Shown: positions 51,999 through 61,524, counted from the stretch's first letter. The stretch is 64,000 nucleotides of DNA from Rikenellaceae bacterium (GCA_015059685.1 SUZW01000007.1:1-64000); one strand, 5' to 3'. A program made the numbers and translations. Notes: generated from the letters alone by a model not told the origin.

Positions 51999-53912
51999 AT
52001 GAACAGTAAATATGCTTTGCCAAAGGATGGTGGCTTGATAGCAGATGTTGCGCTACAGGAGCTTACACAGCGTTTCGAGAGAATAGCAACACGAGTTTAC
52101 GAGAACGAGTATGATGGTGTGAACTATGTTGCCGACAACATTGTTGCAGCAATCGGTGCGCACAAGGCCGATAGACCTTTTGCTCTCGGTTTGACTACAG
52201 GTAAGACACCGCTTGGACTCTATCGTGAGTTGGTACGACGCTACAACAAGGGCGAGGTGAGCTTTGCAAATGTGGCAGTCTATAGCCTCGACGAGTTCTA
52301 CCCTATAACCCCTGCCGAGGCGCAGAGCCGCAACTATCGTATCCACGAGGAGTTGCTCGACCATGTCGATATCCGCCCCGAGAATATCAACTTCCCTGAT
52401 GGCACGCTCCCACGCGAGCAGCTGTCAAAGTTCTGTGCTGCCTATGGTCACAACAAAATCGACTTGATGATTGTAGGTGTTGGTGAGGATGGTCAGGTGG
52501 GCTTCAATGAGATTGGCTCGCACGCCAACTCGAAGACTCGCCTTGTTCAGCTCTCGTATCAGTCCCGCAAGGTGCAGTCGGGTGCCTTTGGAGGTTTGGA
52601 GAACACTCCGAAGATGGCTATCACGATGGGTATCCACACCATTATGAAGGCTGACCGTGTTATAATGATGGCCTGGGGTGAGGACAAGGCGAAGATTATG
52701 AGCCGTGTTATCGAGGGCGAGGTTACATCGCAGGTTCCAGCATCGTACTTGCAGAACCACTCGGATATCGAGGTGGTAATTGACGAGGGTGCAGCATCGC
52801 AGCTCACTCGTGTGCAGACCCCTTGGTTGGTTGGCCCTTGTCAGTGGACACCAAAGTTTACCCGCAAGGCTGTGGTATGGCTCTGCGGTGTGGTAAAGAA
52901 GCCTATCTTGAAGCTCACATATCAGGACTACCTCGAGAACTCTCTTGGTGAGCTCTTGGAGCAGGGTCGCACCTACGACCAGATAAATATCGATGTCTTC
53001 AACGACTTGCAGCACACTATCACGGGTTGGCCGGGTGGTAAGCCAAACGCTGATGACTCGACACGCCCTGTGAAGTCCACTCCGTTCCCAAAGAATGTGA
53101 TTGTCTTCTCGCCACACCCAGACGATGATGTTATCTCGATGGGTGGTACATTTATCCGACTCGTGCAGCAGGGACACAATGTCCATGTGGCCTACGAGAC
53201 CTCGGGTAATGTGGCCGTACACGACGATGTGGTGTTGCAGCACATGGATGCAGCACACGAGCTTGGCTTTGCCGATGAGTTTGCCAAGGTCGAGGAGATC
53301 GTCAAGAGCAAGAAGGCCGGAGAGCCTGAGCCACGAGCATTGCTCAACTTGAAGGGTGCAATTCGTCGTGCCGAGGCTCGTTCAGCGGTGCGTTCGTTTG
53401 GCTTGAACCCCGACACCAACGCCCACTTCTTGAACTTGCCGTTCTACGAGAGTGGAGGCATCCGCAAGAACCCATTTACACAGGCCGATATCGATATCGT
53501 AGTGAAGCTGTTGCGTGATGTTAAACCTCATCAGATATACGCAGCGGGTGACCTTTCGGACCCACACGGCACACACCGCACCTGTATCGAGATTGTCTTG
53601 GAGGCTATCGAGGTGGTGAAGGGCGACGAGTGGTTCAAGGATTGCCACCTGTGGCTCTATCGTGGTGCTTGGATGGAGTGGGATCTCGGCTCGGTGGATA
53701 TGGCAGTGCCATTGTCGCCAAACGAGATTATCGTGAAGCGTCATGCCATCTATCGTCACCTCTCGCAGAAGGATATCGTGCCATTCCCTGGCGACGACCC
53801 ACGCGAGTTCTGGCAGCGTAGCGAGGACCGTACGCAGACCACTGCAAAGCAGTATAATGACCTCGGTATGGCCGAGTATCAGGCTATTGAGGTATTTGTA
53901 AGAATGTTTTAA
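51999..53912 (+). CDS. NagB-like domain fused to PIG-L (LmbE) deacetylase domain
   Basis: A 637-residue two-domain protein. Residues about 20-290 are a glucosamine-6-phosphate deaminase-like domain (LGLTTGKTPLGLYRELV; YSLDEFYPITP with Asp98). Residues about 365-600 are a PIG-L deacetylase domain with the metal motif SPHPDDDVISMGGT (His373, Asp375, Asp376) and DPHGTHRTC. In true NagB the catalytic loop reads DGH...E; here it is GEDGQVGFNE, so the catalytic His is Gln166. The NagB half may therefore be catalytically altered. Such fusions are usual in Bacteroidetes and are annotated as NagB. nagB proper follows 19 bases later, and amino-sugar metabolism is the likely setting. Confidence 0.88.
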   Translation: MNSKYALPKDGGLIADVALQELTQRFERIATRVYENEYDGVNYVADNIVAAIGAHKADRPFALGLTTGKTPLGLYRELVRRYNKGEVSFANVAVYSLDEFYPITPAEAQSRNYRIHEELLDHVDIRPENINFPDGTLPREQLSKFCAAYGHNKIDLMIVGVGEDGQVGFNEIGSHANSKTRLVQLSYQSRKVQSGAFGGLENTPKMAITMGIHTIMKADRVIMMAWGEDKAKIMSRVIEGEVTSQVPASYLQNHSDIEVVIDEGAASQLTRVQTPWLVGPCQWTPKFTRKAVVWLCGVVKKPILKLTYQDYLENSLGELLEQGRTYDQINIDVFNDLQHTITGWPGGKPNADDSTRPVKSTPFPKNVIVFSPHPDDDVISMGGTFIRLVQQGHNVHVAYETSGNVAVHDDVVLQHMDAAHELGFADEFAKVEEIVKSKKAGEPEPRALLNLKGAIRRAEARSAVRSFGLNPDTNAHFLNLPFYESGGIRKNPFTQADIDIVVKLLRDVKPHQIYAAGDLSDPHGTHRTCIEIVLEAIEVVKGDEWFKDCHLWLYRGAWMEWDLGSVDMAVPLSPNEIIVKRHAIYRHLSQKDIVPFPGDDPREFWQRSEDRTQTTAKQYNDLGMAEYQAIEVFVRMF

Positions 53913-53931
53913 CACCAAAAAATAGAGAATT

Positions 53932-54720
53932 ATGAGACTTATTATTCAGGACAATCAGAAAGATGCAGGCCGTTGGGCTGCGGAGTACATCGTAAAGCGT
54001 ATCAACGAGAAGGAGGCTGCAGGTGGTCGTTTCGTGCTTGGCTTGCCTACAGGCTCGACACCTCTTACAACCTACGCTCGCCTTATCGAGCTCTACAAGG
54101 AGGGTAAGGTGTCGTTCAAGAATGTCGTAACATTCAATATGGACGAGTATGTTGGTCTTCCAGAGGAGCACCCAGAGAGCTACCACTCGTTTATGCACAA
54201 CACCTTCTTCAAGCATGTGGATATCAACCCTGCAAATGTGAACATCCTCAATGGCAACGCACCTGACCTTGCAAAGGAGTGCGAGGAGTACGAGGCAAAG
54301 ATGGTTGCTGCGGGCGGTATCGACCTCTTCTTGGGTGGTATCGGTGAGGACGGACACTTGGCTTTCAACGAGCCATTCTCGTCGCTCAACTCGCGCACTC
54401 GCGTTAAGACCTTGACCTACGACACACTGCTCGTGAACTCTCGTTTCTTCGACAACGATGTAAACAAGGTGCCAAAGCAGGCTATGTCGGTTGGTGTTGC
54501 TACCGTATTGGCTGCCAAGGAGGTTATCATCCTCGCATTCGGTCACAAGAAGGCGCAGGCGTTGCACCACTGCATCGAGGGTGCCTACTCGCATGTATAT
54601 ACCGCTTCGGCTATCCAGACTCACCCACACGGTATCGTAGTCTGCGACGAGGAGGCAACCGTAGAGTTGAAGGTCGGTACCTACCGCTACTTCAAGGATA
54701 TCGAGAAGGATAACTTGTAG
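53932..54720 (+). CDS. nagB: Glucosamine-6-phosphate deaminase
   Basis: A 262-residue enzyme that turns glucosamine 6-phosphate into fructose 6-phosphate and ammonia, linking amino-sugar catabolism to glycolysis. All catalytic residues of the E. coli enzyme have counterparts: Asp71 in NMDEYVGL, and Asp140, His142 and Glu147 in [30 protein letters not shown] near the C-terminus is also typical. It lies in an operon with the NagB/PIG-L fusion; comparison of the two shows that the fusion has lost the catalytic His. A strong terminator follows. Confidence 0.96.
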   Translation: MRLIIQDNQKDAGRWAAEYIVKRINEKEAAGGRFVLGLPTGSTPLTTYARLIELYKEGKVSFKNVVTFNMDEYVGLPEEHPESYHSFMHNTFFKHVDINPANVNILNGNAPDLAKECEEYEAKMVAAGGIDLFLGGIGEDGHLAFNEPFSSLNSRTRVKTLTYDTLLVNSRFFDNDVNKVPKQAMSVGVATVLAAKEVIILAFGHKKAQALHHCIEGAYSHVYTASAIQTHPHGIVVCDEEATVELKVGTYRYFKDIEKDNL

Positions 54721-54742
54721 TATTTGACTCTAAAGATAATGC

Positions 54743-54775
54743 AAGGGGCTGTTCCGCAACGGAACGGCCCCTTTT
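54743..54775 (+). terminator. Intrinsic terminator after nagB
   Basis: AAGGGGC-T-GTTCCG pairs with CGGAAC-G-GCCCCTT around a CAA loop; TTTT follows. Confidence 0.9.
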
Positions 54776-54816
54776 GGTTGGTGGGGACTCTGACCATCAT
54801 CACGGCGCCAAGAAAG

Positions 54817-54966
54817 ATGGCATTTAATGGCAGCGCAGTCTGCGACTGCTTAATGGCAAAGCGCAGAAAGCTGCAACAAAAAAGCGTAAACGCCTGCCAT
54901 TCAGCGACCAACGGGAGCGATTGCCATTCAGTGAGCGTTAGCGAACGCCTGCCATTCAATGCCATT
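54817..54966. repeat. AATGGCA-box element with mini-hairpins (copy B)
   Basis: Forward boxes lie at 54817, 54826 and 54852; inverted TGCCATT boxes at 54895, 54922, 54950 and 54960. Hairpins between boxes include GCAGT-CTGCG-ACTGC (54835-54849) and GCGTT-AGCG-AACGC (54935-54948). It occupies the noncoding gap after nagB. Confidence 0.75.
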
Positions 54967-55003
54967 ACCCCTGCGCCTTGACCACCTCAAGAGTCACCCC
55001 CAA

Positions 55004-55031
55004 ACAAAAAAGGGTTGCCGAAGCAACCCTC
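55004..55031 (-). terminator. Intrinsic terminator of the sigma factor/small protein transcript
   Basis: On the reverse strand, AGGGTTGC-TTCG-GCAACCCT is followed by TTTTTTG. Confidence 0.85.
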
Positions 55032-55047
55032 CCACAAATTAACCCTC

Positions 55048-55182
55048 TTATGCCTCTGACCGCAGGACTGTACTTAATACCGAGTCCAAATAGAGCAACT
55101 CTGCGTCACCGCAAATCACATGCTCGATAAACAGATCCTCGTCAAAGACATTCGTTAATACCCGATTGTCGATATTCTCCAT
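55048..55182 (-). CDS. Small protein of 44 residues downstream of the sigma factor
   Basis: The reverse strand from 55182 encodes MENIDNRVLTNVFDEDLFIE, continues through a hydrophobic/acidic stretch (HVICGDAELLYLDSVL) and ends in RSEA at 55048. Codon use is like that of the neighbours (GAG, GAC, ATC). It begins 68 bases after the sigma factor stop and ends just before an intrinsic terminator, so it is the last gene of that transcript. It has no transmembrane helix and is acidic. I know of no function; a small antagonist or partner of the sigma factor is speculation. No strong ribosome binding site is seen. Confidence 0.5.
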   Translation of the reverse strand: MENIDNRVLTNVFDEDLFIEHVICGDAELLYLDSVLSTVLRSEA

Positions 55183-55250
55183 AGGCAGACATCTTTTAGT
55201 TAGAACTTCCGACTACTAAACGAACATCGCAGGTATTTTATTGTCGAAAT

Positions 55251-55835
55251 TTAGCACAAAACTAAATTTTTCTCCTTAACCATTCGCCGAATGTTTATCA
55301 GCGCATAACGCATACGCCCAAGGGCAGTGTTGATGCTGACATCGGTATGCTCGGCAATCTCCTTAAAACTCTTACCCTCGAAGTAACGCATCTTCACAAC
55401 CTCACGCTGCTCCTCGGGCAACATCTCGACCAACGCCCGCACCTCGGCGGCTGTTTGGTCAGATATTATGCCATCTTCGACAGACTGCTCCGCAAAATTG
55501 GTTGTTCCCAAGATGTCGTAGCCCGCACTTGCCTCGGTTATGGTCCGTACCTGTTTCTGCGCACGGAAGTAGTCCAATACCCGGTTGCGTGCTATTCGCA
55601 TCAGCCATGGGAGAAAACGACCTTTGTCGGTGTAACGACCCTCGTCTATAACCTTCACAACCTTAATCAACACCTCCTGCAAGAGGTCGTCGGCCACATC
55701 ATTGTCCTTGACCATCATACGGATATAATCCCTTATGCGACGGTGGTGGCGCTCCAAAAGTTGAGAAATAGCTTCACGATTGCCCTGCTGGTAACGCTCC
55801 AACAAAGCTTGGTCGCTTAACATCTTGTTGTTCAT
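55251..55835 (-). CDS. ECF-type RNA polymerase sigma factor
   Basis: A 194-residue sigma factor with regions 2 and 4 only. Region 2: RYQQGNREAISQLLERHHRRIRDYI with DVADDLLQEVLIKVVKVI and FLPWLMRIARNRVLDYFR. Region 4: MLPEEQREVVKMRYFEGKSF and KEIAEHTDVSINTALGRMRYALINIR (helix-turn-helix). GGAG stands ten bases before the ATG. No anti-sigma factor gene is adjacent; only the 44-residue reading frame follows. The housekeeping-like operon setting and lack of a SusCD partner set it apart from the FecI-type sigma factors common in this phylum. Confidence 0.92.
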   Translation of the reverse strand: MNNKMLSDQALLERYQQGNREAISQLLERHHRRIRDYIRMMVKDNDVADDLLQEVLIKVVKVIDEGRYTDKGRFLPWLMRIARNRVLDYFRAQKQVRTITEASAGYDILGTTNFAEQSVEDGIISDQTAAEVRALVEMLPEEQREVVKMRYFEGKSFKEIAEHTDVSINTALGRMRYALINIRRMVKEKNLVLC

Positions 55836-55958
55836 ACTCTTCTCCTTTCTAAAATGTAGTTCAAAGAGTAGAAGTTCTGTCGATAGGCAATAAATTTTTA
55901 GTTAAACATTTTGCTCATTTTGTGAAAACAGAACCGTCAGGAACTACTTTCACGACTG

Positions 55959-55989
55959 CAAGATACGCAGTTTTATTCAAAATCCCAAA
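55959..55989 (-). promoter_or_regulatory. Possible promoter of the sigma factor gene
   Basis: On the reverse strand, TTTG (55986-55989), a 20-bp spacer and TATCTTG (55959-55965), one T short of the -7 consensus. Nothing else is recognised in the 55836-56151 gap. Confidence 0.4.
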
Positions 55990-56151
55990 TCGCTACAACT
56001 ACTCTGCGCATATTACATATCGTCGAAAAATATGCAAGAATAGTGCCTAAATTGCGTTTTAGGGGCGATTTTCTGTAAAAATACGGATGTATATGCGGTG
56101 GCGAATTGACCAAACAAGGCGGTGAAATAACCACTTTCTACGCAATATTAG

Positions 56152-57042
56152 CTACTTCATCGGTTCGATATGTATGGCCACGGCAGTCTGTTGGCCAAAT
56201 CGGTTGCGTAGGCGTTGCTCTATATCTCGGGATATCTCGTGCGAGGCGTGTACTGTCATCGAGCCATCGACACGGATATGCACCTCGATAGCGATATTTG
56301 AACCAATGCTGCGAGTGCGTAGGTTGTGCGGTTTATGCACATTCGGTGTTGCCGAGATTATGGCGAGTATCTCCTCCTCGACCTCTGCGGGCAGGCTCTT
56401 CTCGAGAAGCTCGGCTATGGCAGTACGGCACAAGTTTATGGCCACCTTCATGATAAGTGCCGCCACAACAATGGCCGCTATAGGGTCGGCAATGCGCCAC
56501 TTCTCGCCAAGGAAGTAGGCACACCCGATACCGAGCAGTGCCCCAATCGAGGAGAGGGCGTCGCTGCGGTGGTGCCACGCATTGGCTATAACCGAAGGGC
56601 TATCGAGTTTGCGGCCTACACGCATGGAGTATTGGTAGAGAGCCTCCTTTGCTACGATGGATACTGCAGCTGCGATGATGGCGATGATGCCCGGTCGAGG
56701 CAACACCTCGCCTGCAACTACAGCCGATATCTTTTCGACACTCTCGACCAAAAGCTCTACACCTACGGCAAGTAACACCACGCCTATAATCAGCGAGGCG
56801 AGGGTTTCGTACTTGCCGTGGCCCCAATCGTGGTCGTCGTCACGGGGCTTGGCACTGATGCGGACAAAGAGCAGAACAACGATGTCGGTGGCGAAGTCCG
56901 ATGCCGAGTGCACAGCGTCGGCAACCATAGCTCCGCTTCGCCCCACAATACCCGCTACGAGCTTGAAGACAAAGAGTACTATGTTCAAAAACATACCGAG
57001 TAGTGTTACTCGGTATATTGTGTGTGTTCGTTGGTCTGCCAT
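56152..57042 (-). CDS. Cation diffusion facilitator (CDF) metal transporter
   Basis: A 296-residue inner-membrane metal exporter of the zinc/iron/manganese class, working as a dimer. About five or six hydrophobic segments are visible. The metal sites are DAVHSASDFATD in helix 2 (His and Asp) and NAWHHRSDALSS in helix 5 (HxxxD). A C-terminal cytoplasmic domain follows, with VHKPHNLRTRSIGSNIAIEVHIRVDG. It lies 15 bases after the SGNH hydrolase gene in the proS operon, and no metal-responsive regulator is nearby. Confidence 0.92.
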   Translation of the reverse strand: MADQRTHTIYRVTLLGMFLNIVLFVFKLVAGIVGRSGAMVADAVHSASDFATDIVVLLFVRISAKPRDDDHDWGHGKYETLASLIIGVVLLAVGVELLVESVEKISAVVAGEVLPRPGIIAIIAAAVSIVAKEALYQYSMRVGRKLDSPSVIANAWHHRSDALSSIGALLGIGCAYFLGEKWRIADPIAAIVVAALIMKVAINLCRTAIAELLEKSLPAEVEEEILAIISATPNVHKPHNLRTRSIGSNIAIEVHIRVDGSMTVHASHEISRDIEQRLRNRFGQQTAVAIHIEPMK

Positions 57043-57057
57043 ACTATATTATATATA

Positions 57058-57921
57058 TTAGTCAAACTTTGCGGGATACCCCAACAATTGGTATGCCAAC
57101 GCCTGTGCCATGCGTAGATGACCTGCGCTATTCGGGTGCAGTCGGTCTATTCGCTTGCCACCCGTCTTCTTGCTCCTCTCGAGAGATGGTCTGCGCCAAT
57201 ATGGCTTGCTTGCATCCGACAACGGATAGAGTCCGCAGATGGAGTTCAAATCTATAACGGGTACAGCCCACACGCTTCCCGCCTCCTTCACCACATCGAC
57301 ATAGGCATCTATATACTCGCCTGCGCCATTGGCGTAGAGCTCGTTGGGCTGGATGTTTCTATCGCTCAAAAAGGCGTCGCCACGATGTATCGGTGTGAGC
57401 AGGATAATCTGCTTGGTAGGGTAGGCCTCCTTCAGCTTCGACATTGCGATGTTGATGCGGCCACGCACCGTCTTGTTGTCCATCAAAATCGTGCGCCTCT
57501 TGCGCTGTGCCACGACGCTCGACTTCGAGCCCTTGGGGCCTGTAACCTCGACCTCGACAACCTTCTCCGAGAACCACTCTCCGAGGGGAACACTTGCGTT
57601 GTAGTCGTTGGTGCCGATAAATATCATTATCGCATCGACCTCCTGACCGTGCTCCTTGATAAGCTTGTCGGTCTGCCCAGGTATCTGACTCCACTTGTGG
57701 CCACTGATGCCATAGACAAACGACTCTATGCCAAGTATCTCCTCGAGGTACGACCAATAGGTCTCGTTCTGCCCCTTCTCGACCTGGCGTTTGTCGGTTA
57801 TCGAGTCACCGAGGTAGGCCACACGGGCACCACGCCACTGACTCTTAATCTCCGCCTTTGGCTTTGCCTCGGTGGCAAAGGTCAGACACAACAACGCTAC
57901 AACTATCGCAAGACGCTTCAT
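57058..57921 (-). CDS. Secreted SGNH/GDSL-family hydrolase
   Basis: A 287-residue exported esterase-type protein with an N-terminal signal peptide (MKRLAIVVALLCLTFATEA). The four SGNH blocks are visible: VAYLGDSITD (Ser40 nucleophile), GISGHKW (Gly), FIGTNDYNA (Asn) and DRLHPNSAGH (Asp and His). Such enzymes remove acetyl or other acyl groups from carbohydrates or lipids; the substrate is unknown. It follows proS by 12 bases and precedes the CDF gene by 15, so the operon mixes unrelated functions. Confidence 0.88.
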   Translation of the reverse strand: MKRLAIVVALLCLTFATEAKPKAEIKSQWRGARVAYLGDSITDKRQVEKGQNETYWSYLEEILGIESFVYGISGHKWSQIPGQTDKLIKEHGQEVDAIMIFIGTNDYNASVPLGEWFSEKVVEVEVTGPKGSKSSVVAQRKRRTILMDNKTVRGRINIAMSKLKEAYPTKQIILLTPIHRGDAFLSDRNIQPNELYANGAGEYIDAYVDVVKEAGSVWAVPVIDLNSICGLYPLSDASKPYWRRPSLERSKKTGGKRIDRLHPNSAGHLRMAQALAYQLLGYPAKFD

Positions 57922-57933
57922 AGTAGCAATCTT

Positions 57934-59418
57934 TTAGTAACTCTTTGCGAACAATACTCGATATGGCGACGGCTTGCCCGTGAAGATGCACTTGCCCTCC
58001 TCAGGCTCAACATCGAGAGGGATACAACGGATAGTAGCCTTCGTAGCATCCTTGATGGCCTGCTCGGTCTCCGGAGTTCCATCCCAATGTGCCGAGATAA
58101 AGCCGCCCTTGGTGTTCAGTACCTCGACGAACTCGTCCCAAGTATCGACCTTGGTAATCATCGAGTTGCGATAGTCGAGTGCCTTCTGGAAGATGTTTTT
58201 CTGCTGCTCGTCGAGCAAGTTTACGATATAATCTACGATACCCTCCTGCGATACGGTCTCCTTGGTCAAGGTGTCACGACGAGCCAACTCGATAGTGCCA
58301 TTTGCGAGGTCACGCTGACCGAGTGCAAGGCGTACAGGCACTCCCTTCAACTCATACTCGGCAAACTTGAAGCCCGCACGGACATTATCTCTGTCATCGA
58401 CCTTCACACGCACGCCCTTTGCCTTCAGTGCGTCGGCAATCTCGTTCATCTTCACTCGTGCTGCGGCCAACTGCTCCTCGCCCTTGTAGATAGGAACGAT
58501 AACGACCTGTGTCGGAGCCAACTTCGGAGGCAATACCAAACCGTTGTTATCCGAGTGAGCCATAATCAAAGCACCCATCAAACGAGTTGAAACGCCCCAC
58601 GATGTAGCCCATACATACTCCAACTTACCCTCACGGTTAGCATACTTTACATCGAAAGCCTTTGCGAAGTTCTGACCGAGGAAGTGCGAAGTACCACTCT
58701 GCAGAGCCTTACCGTCCTGCATCAACGCCTCGATAGTGAGTGTATCCTCGGCACCTGCAAAACGCTCGTTTGGCGACTTGTGGCCAACGATAACAGGCAA
58801 GCACAACCACTCTTCGGCAAACTTCTGATAGACCTTAATCATCTTGAGTGCCTCCTCTTGAGCCTCCTCACGAGTCTCGTGTGCGGTGTGTCCCTCCTGC
58901 CACAAGAACTCTGCGGTACGCAGGAACAAGCGGGTACGCATCTCCCAACGCACAACATTTGCCCACTGGTTGCAGAGAATTGGAAGGTCACGGTAGGAGT
59001 TAATCCAGTTCTTGTAGGTGTTCCAGATGATTGTCTCCGATGTAGGGCGGACAATCAACTCCTCCTCCAAGCGGGCTGCGGGATCTACGACGATACCCTT
59101 GCCGTTCTCGTCGTTCTTGAGGCGGTAGTGGGTAACCACAGCGCACTCCTTGGCGAAGCCCTCAACATGGCTCGCCTCCTTCGAGAAGAACGATTTTGGG
59201 ATAAAGAGTGGGAAGTAGGCGTTCTGCACACCTGTCTCCTTGAACATACCGTCAAGCACCTCGTGCATCTTCTCCCAAATAGCGTATCCGTAAGGTTTGA
59301 TAACCATACAGCCACGCACAGCCGAGTTCTCGGCCAAACCTGCCTTCATTACAAGGTCGTTGTACCATTGCGAGTAGTTCTCCTCGCTCTTGGTCAAATC
59401 TTTCAATTCTACTGCCAT
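57934..59418 (-). CDS. proS: Prolyl-tRNA synthetase
   Basis: A 494-residue class II synthetase of the short, archaeal/eukaryotic-like type without the editing domain found in the long bacterial form. Markers are [26 protein letters not shown], the motif-2 region [16 protein letters not shown] with [35 protein letters not shown], and the anticodon-binding domain ([11 protein letters not shown] to [14 protein letters not shown]). It leads the proS-SGNH-CDF operon from a promoter at 59490. The leader contains inverted GGCTAAT-type heptamers. Confidence 0.96.
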   Translation of the reverse strand: MAVELKDLTKSEENYSQWYNDLVMKAGLAENSAVRGCMVIKPYGYAIWEKMHEVLDGMFKETGVQNAYFPLFIPKSFFSKEASHVEGFAKECAVVTHYRLKNDENGKGIVVDPAARLEEELIVRPTSETIIWNTYKNWINSYRDLPILCNQWANVVRWEMRTRLFLRTAEFLWQEGHTAHETREEAQEEALKMIKVYQKFAEEWLCLPVIVGHKSPNERFAGAEDTLTIEALMQDGKALQSGTSHFLGQNFAKAFDVKYANREGKLEYVWATSWGVSTRLMGALIMAHSDNNGLVLPPKLAPTQVVIVPIYKGEEQLAAARVKMNEIADALKAKGVRVKVDDRDNVRAGFKFAEYELKGVPVRLALGQRDLANGTIELARRDTLTKETVSQEGIVDYIVNLLDEQQKNIFQKALDYRNSMITKVDTWDEFVEVLNTKGGFISAHWDGTPETEQAIKDATKATIRCIPLDVEPEEGKCIFTGKPSPYRVLFAKSY

Positions 59419-59441
59419 ATATTTTGTATTTTTGTTTTTTT

Positions 59442-59469
59442 GCCATTAGCTATTGGCCATTAGCCATTA
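59442..59469. repeat. Heptamer tandem repeat in the proS leader
   Basis: Four 7-bp units (GCCATTA, GCTATTG, GCCATTA, GCCATTA) are the complement of the GGCTAAT family seen at 321 and 3724. They lie between the proS promoter and start. Confidence 0.75.
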
Positions 59470-59489
59470 GCTCTTTGTCGCACGAACTG

Positions 59490-59497
59490 CAAAGGTA
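59490..59497 (-). promoter_or_regulatory. -7 promoter box for proS
   Basis: TACCTTTG on the reverse strand, 71 bp before the start. A T run, not TTTG, lies upstream. Confidence 0.65.
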
Positions 59498-59529
59498 GTA
59501 AAAAAAGTCGAATAGCTGTATATCTCCGC

Positions 59530-61425
59530 CTACTTTTTGCTTCGCAACCACTCCGAGGCTATCGCATCTGACGGCATACGCAGGTCGCCTCGTGGCGAGA
59601 GCGATACGCTTACGACCTTCGGTCCATCGGGTGCTGCCGAGCGTTTGAACTGCTGCGAGAAGAAGCGACGCAGAAATACCTCCAACCAGTGCGCTATCTC
59701 CTCCTTTGAAAACTCTCCGCAGAAGGCACGACACGCCAGGAACTCAATCTTCGTAGGCGAGAAGCCGTTGGCGAGGAAGTTGTAGATAAAGAAGTCGTGC
59801 AGTGCGTAAGGGCCAACCAAATCCTCGGTCTTTTGCGCTATATTGCCCTCGTTGTCGGCAGGCAACAACTCCGGACTTACGGGTGTAGCTACAATATCGT
59901 GTAGAGTTGTGCGCACCTGTGCGTTGGTGTCGTTTTCGGCGCACCACTCAACAATTTTGCGCACCAAAGTCTTTGGTATCGAGCAGTTTACATTGTACAT
60001 CGACATCGAGTCGCCATTGTAGGTCGCCCAGCCGAGTGCCGCTTCGCTCAAATCGCCCGTACCGATGACGATGCCGTTCTCCTTGTTTGCCAGGTCCATA
60101 AGTATCTGCGTACGCTCACGAGCTTGCGCATTTTCGTATGCTGCACCTCGCTCGTTAGGGTTCAAACCGATATCGGCAAAGTGCTGTTCGCAAGCCTTGC
60201 GGATAGATATCTCTCGTGTTGTGATACCCAACTCACGCATCAGAGTTAGCGCATTTTGGTAGGTGCGGTCGGTGGTGCCGAAGCCCGGCATCGTAACACC
60301 GATAATGCCCTTACGGTCGAGTCCGAGCGTGTCGAAAGTAGCCGCTGTTACCAACAACGCCAAGGTCGAGTCCAAACCGCCCGAAATGCCGATAACTGCG
60401 CACTTGCAGTTGATGCTCGAAAGGCGTTGAGCCAAGCCTGCACACTGAATTGTGAACGCCTCACAGCAACCCTCCGAGAGGTCGGCAGGGATAAATGGTG
60501 CAGGGTTAATTTTGCGCTCCAACTCGCTCTCGGGTTGTGCGATATCAATCTTTACGACATCGAAACGATTGTCGAGGTTGATAAACGATGTATGACGGCG
60601 GCGCTCGTTGAAGATATGCTCAACATCGATATCTGCAACGGTCAATCGCGCTTCACGCACAAATCGCTCACGCGCAGCGATGATTGTGCCATTCTCGGCA
60701 ATGATGCCGTTACCCGTAAATACGAGGTCAGTTGATGATTCTCCTACACCTGCCGAGCAGTAGATATATCCGCACAATGCTCGTGCCGACTGCTGCTTGA
60801 TAAGCGAACGCAAGTAGTTGTGCTTACCCAAAATCTCGGGCGTTGCCGAGAGGTTGAAGATAAGCGTTGCACCTGCTAATGCCATATCCGATGATGGTGG
60901 TGCAGGAACCCATAAATCCTCGCAAATCTCCACTCCGAAGCGTGTGCCGTGAACATCAAACAAGAGGTCTGTGCCGAAGCGCACTCGCTGACCGCAGATT
61001 GTAATCTCGGCATTGCGGATATCGCGACCTTCCGAAAACCAGCGGCTCTCGTAGAACTCCGAGTAGTTCGGGATATAGCTCTTTGGAACTATACCGCAGA
61101 TTTTGCCGTTGGCAATCACTACGGCGCAGTTGTAGAGGTTGTTTTTGTAGTATATCGGCATACCGATAATCGACACAATAGGTCGTGGCGTAGCGAGTAA
61201 CTGCGCCAAAGCCTCATCGCCAGCCTCGATAATTCTCGACTGCAGGAACAGGTCGCCACAAGTGTAACCCGTAAGCGAGAGCTCGGGGAAGACCACCACA
61301 CTCGCACCTCGCTCCACCGCCTCGGCAGTCATCTTGTCAATCGCCTCGGCATTGGCGTGGCAGTCGGCAATCTTCACCAGCGGTGTCGCCGCTGCAACCT
61401 TAACAAATCCATATCTATTGTTCAT
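59530..61425 (-). CDS. nadE: Glutamine-dependent NAD+ synthetase
   Basis: A 631-residue two-domain enzyme for the last step of NAD synthesis. The N-terminal nitrilase-like glutaminase domain has the catalytic triad Glu48 (VFPELSLTGY), Lys115 (VPKSYIPNY) and Cys168 (GVEICEDLW), so ammonia can come from glutamine. The C-terminal synthetase domain has the ATP pyrophosphatase loop GISGGLDSTLALL, MPGFGTTDRTYQNA and GTGDLSEAALGWATYNGD. Complete. It appears to be a single gene; an AATGGCA-box repeat lies directly upstream, with no clear promoter box. Confidence 0.96.
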   Translation of the reverse strand: MNNRYGFVKVAAATPLVKIADCHANAEAIDKMTAEAVERGASVVVFPELSLTGYTCGDLFLQSRIIEAGDEALAQLLATPRPIVSIIGMPIYYKNNLYNCAVVIANGKICGIVPKSYIPNYSEFYESRWFSEGRDIRNAEITICGQRVRFGTDLLFDVHGTRFGVEICEDLWVPAPPSSDMALAGATLIFNLSATPEILGKHNYLRSLIKQQSARALCGYIYCSAGVGESSTDLVFTGNGIIAENGTIIAARERFVREARLTVADIDVEHIFNERRRHTSFINLDNRFDVVKIDIAQPESELERKINPAPFIPADLSEGCCEAFTIQCAGLAQRLSSINCKCAVIGISGGLDSTLALLVTAATFDTLGLDRKGIIGVTMPGFGTTDRTYQNALTLMRELGITTREISIRKACEQHFADIGLNPNERGAAYENAQARERTQILMDLANKENGIVIGTGDLSEAALGWATYNGDSMSMYNVNCSIPKTLVRKIVEWCAENDTNAQVRTTLHDIVATPVSPELLPADNEGNIAQKTEDLVGPYALHDFFIYNFLANGFSPTKIEFLACRAFCGEFSKEEIAHWLEVFLRRFFSQQFKRSAAPDGPKVVSVSLSPRGDLRMPSDAIASEWLRSKK

Positions 61426-61439
61426 ACCTTGTATGTTTT

Positions 61440-61518
61440 AATGGCATTCAATGGCATTCAGGCTTTCAGCCCTTAATGGCATGCGCAATCATAGATTGCT
61501 GAATGGCATTGAATGGCA
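61440..61518. repeat. AATGGCA-box element with mini-hairpins (copy C)
   Basis: Boxes lie at 61440, 61450, 61475, 61502 and 61512 (10-bp phase within the pairs). The hairpins between are GGCT-TTC-AGCC (61461-61471) and GCAAT-CATAG-ATTGC (61485-61499). It lies between nadE and the four-helix-bundle gene. Confidence 0.8.
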
Positions 61519-61524
61519 AAAATA

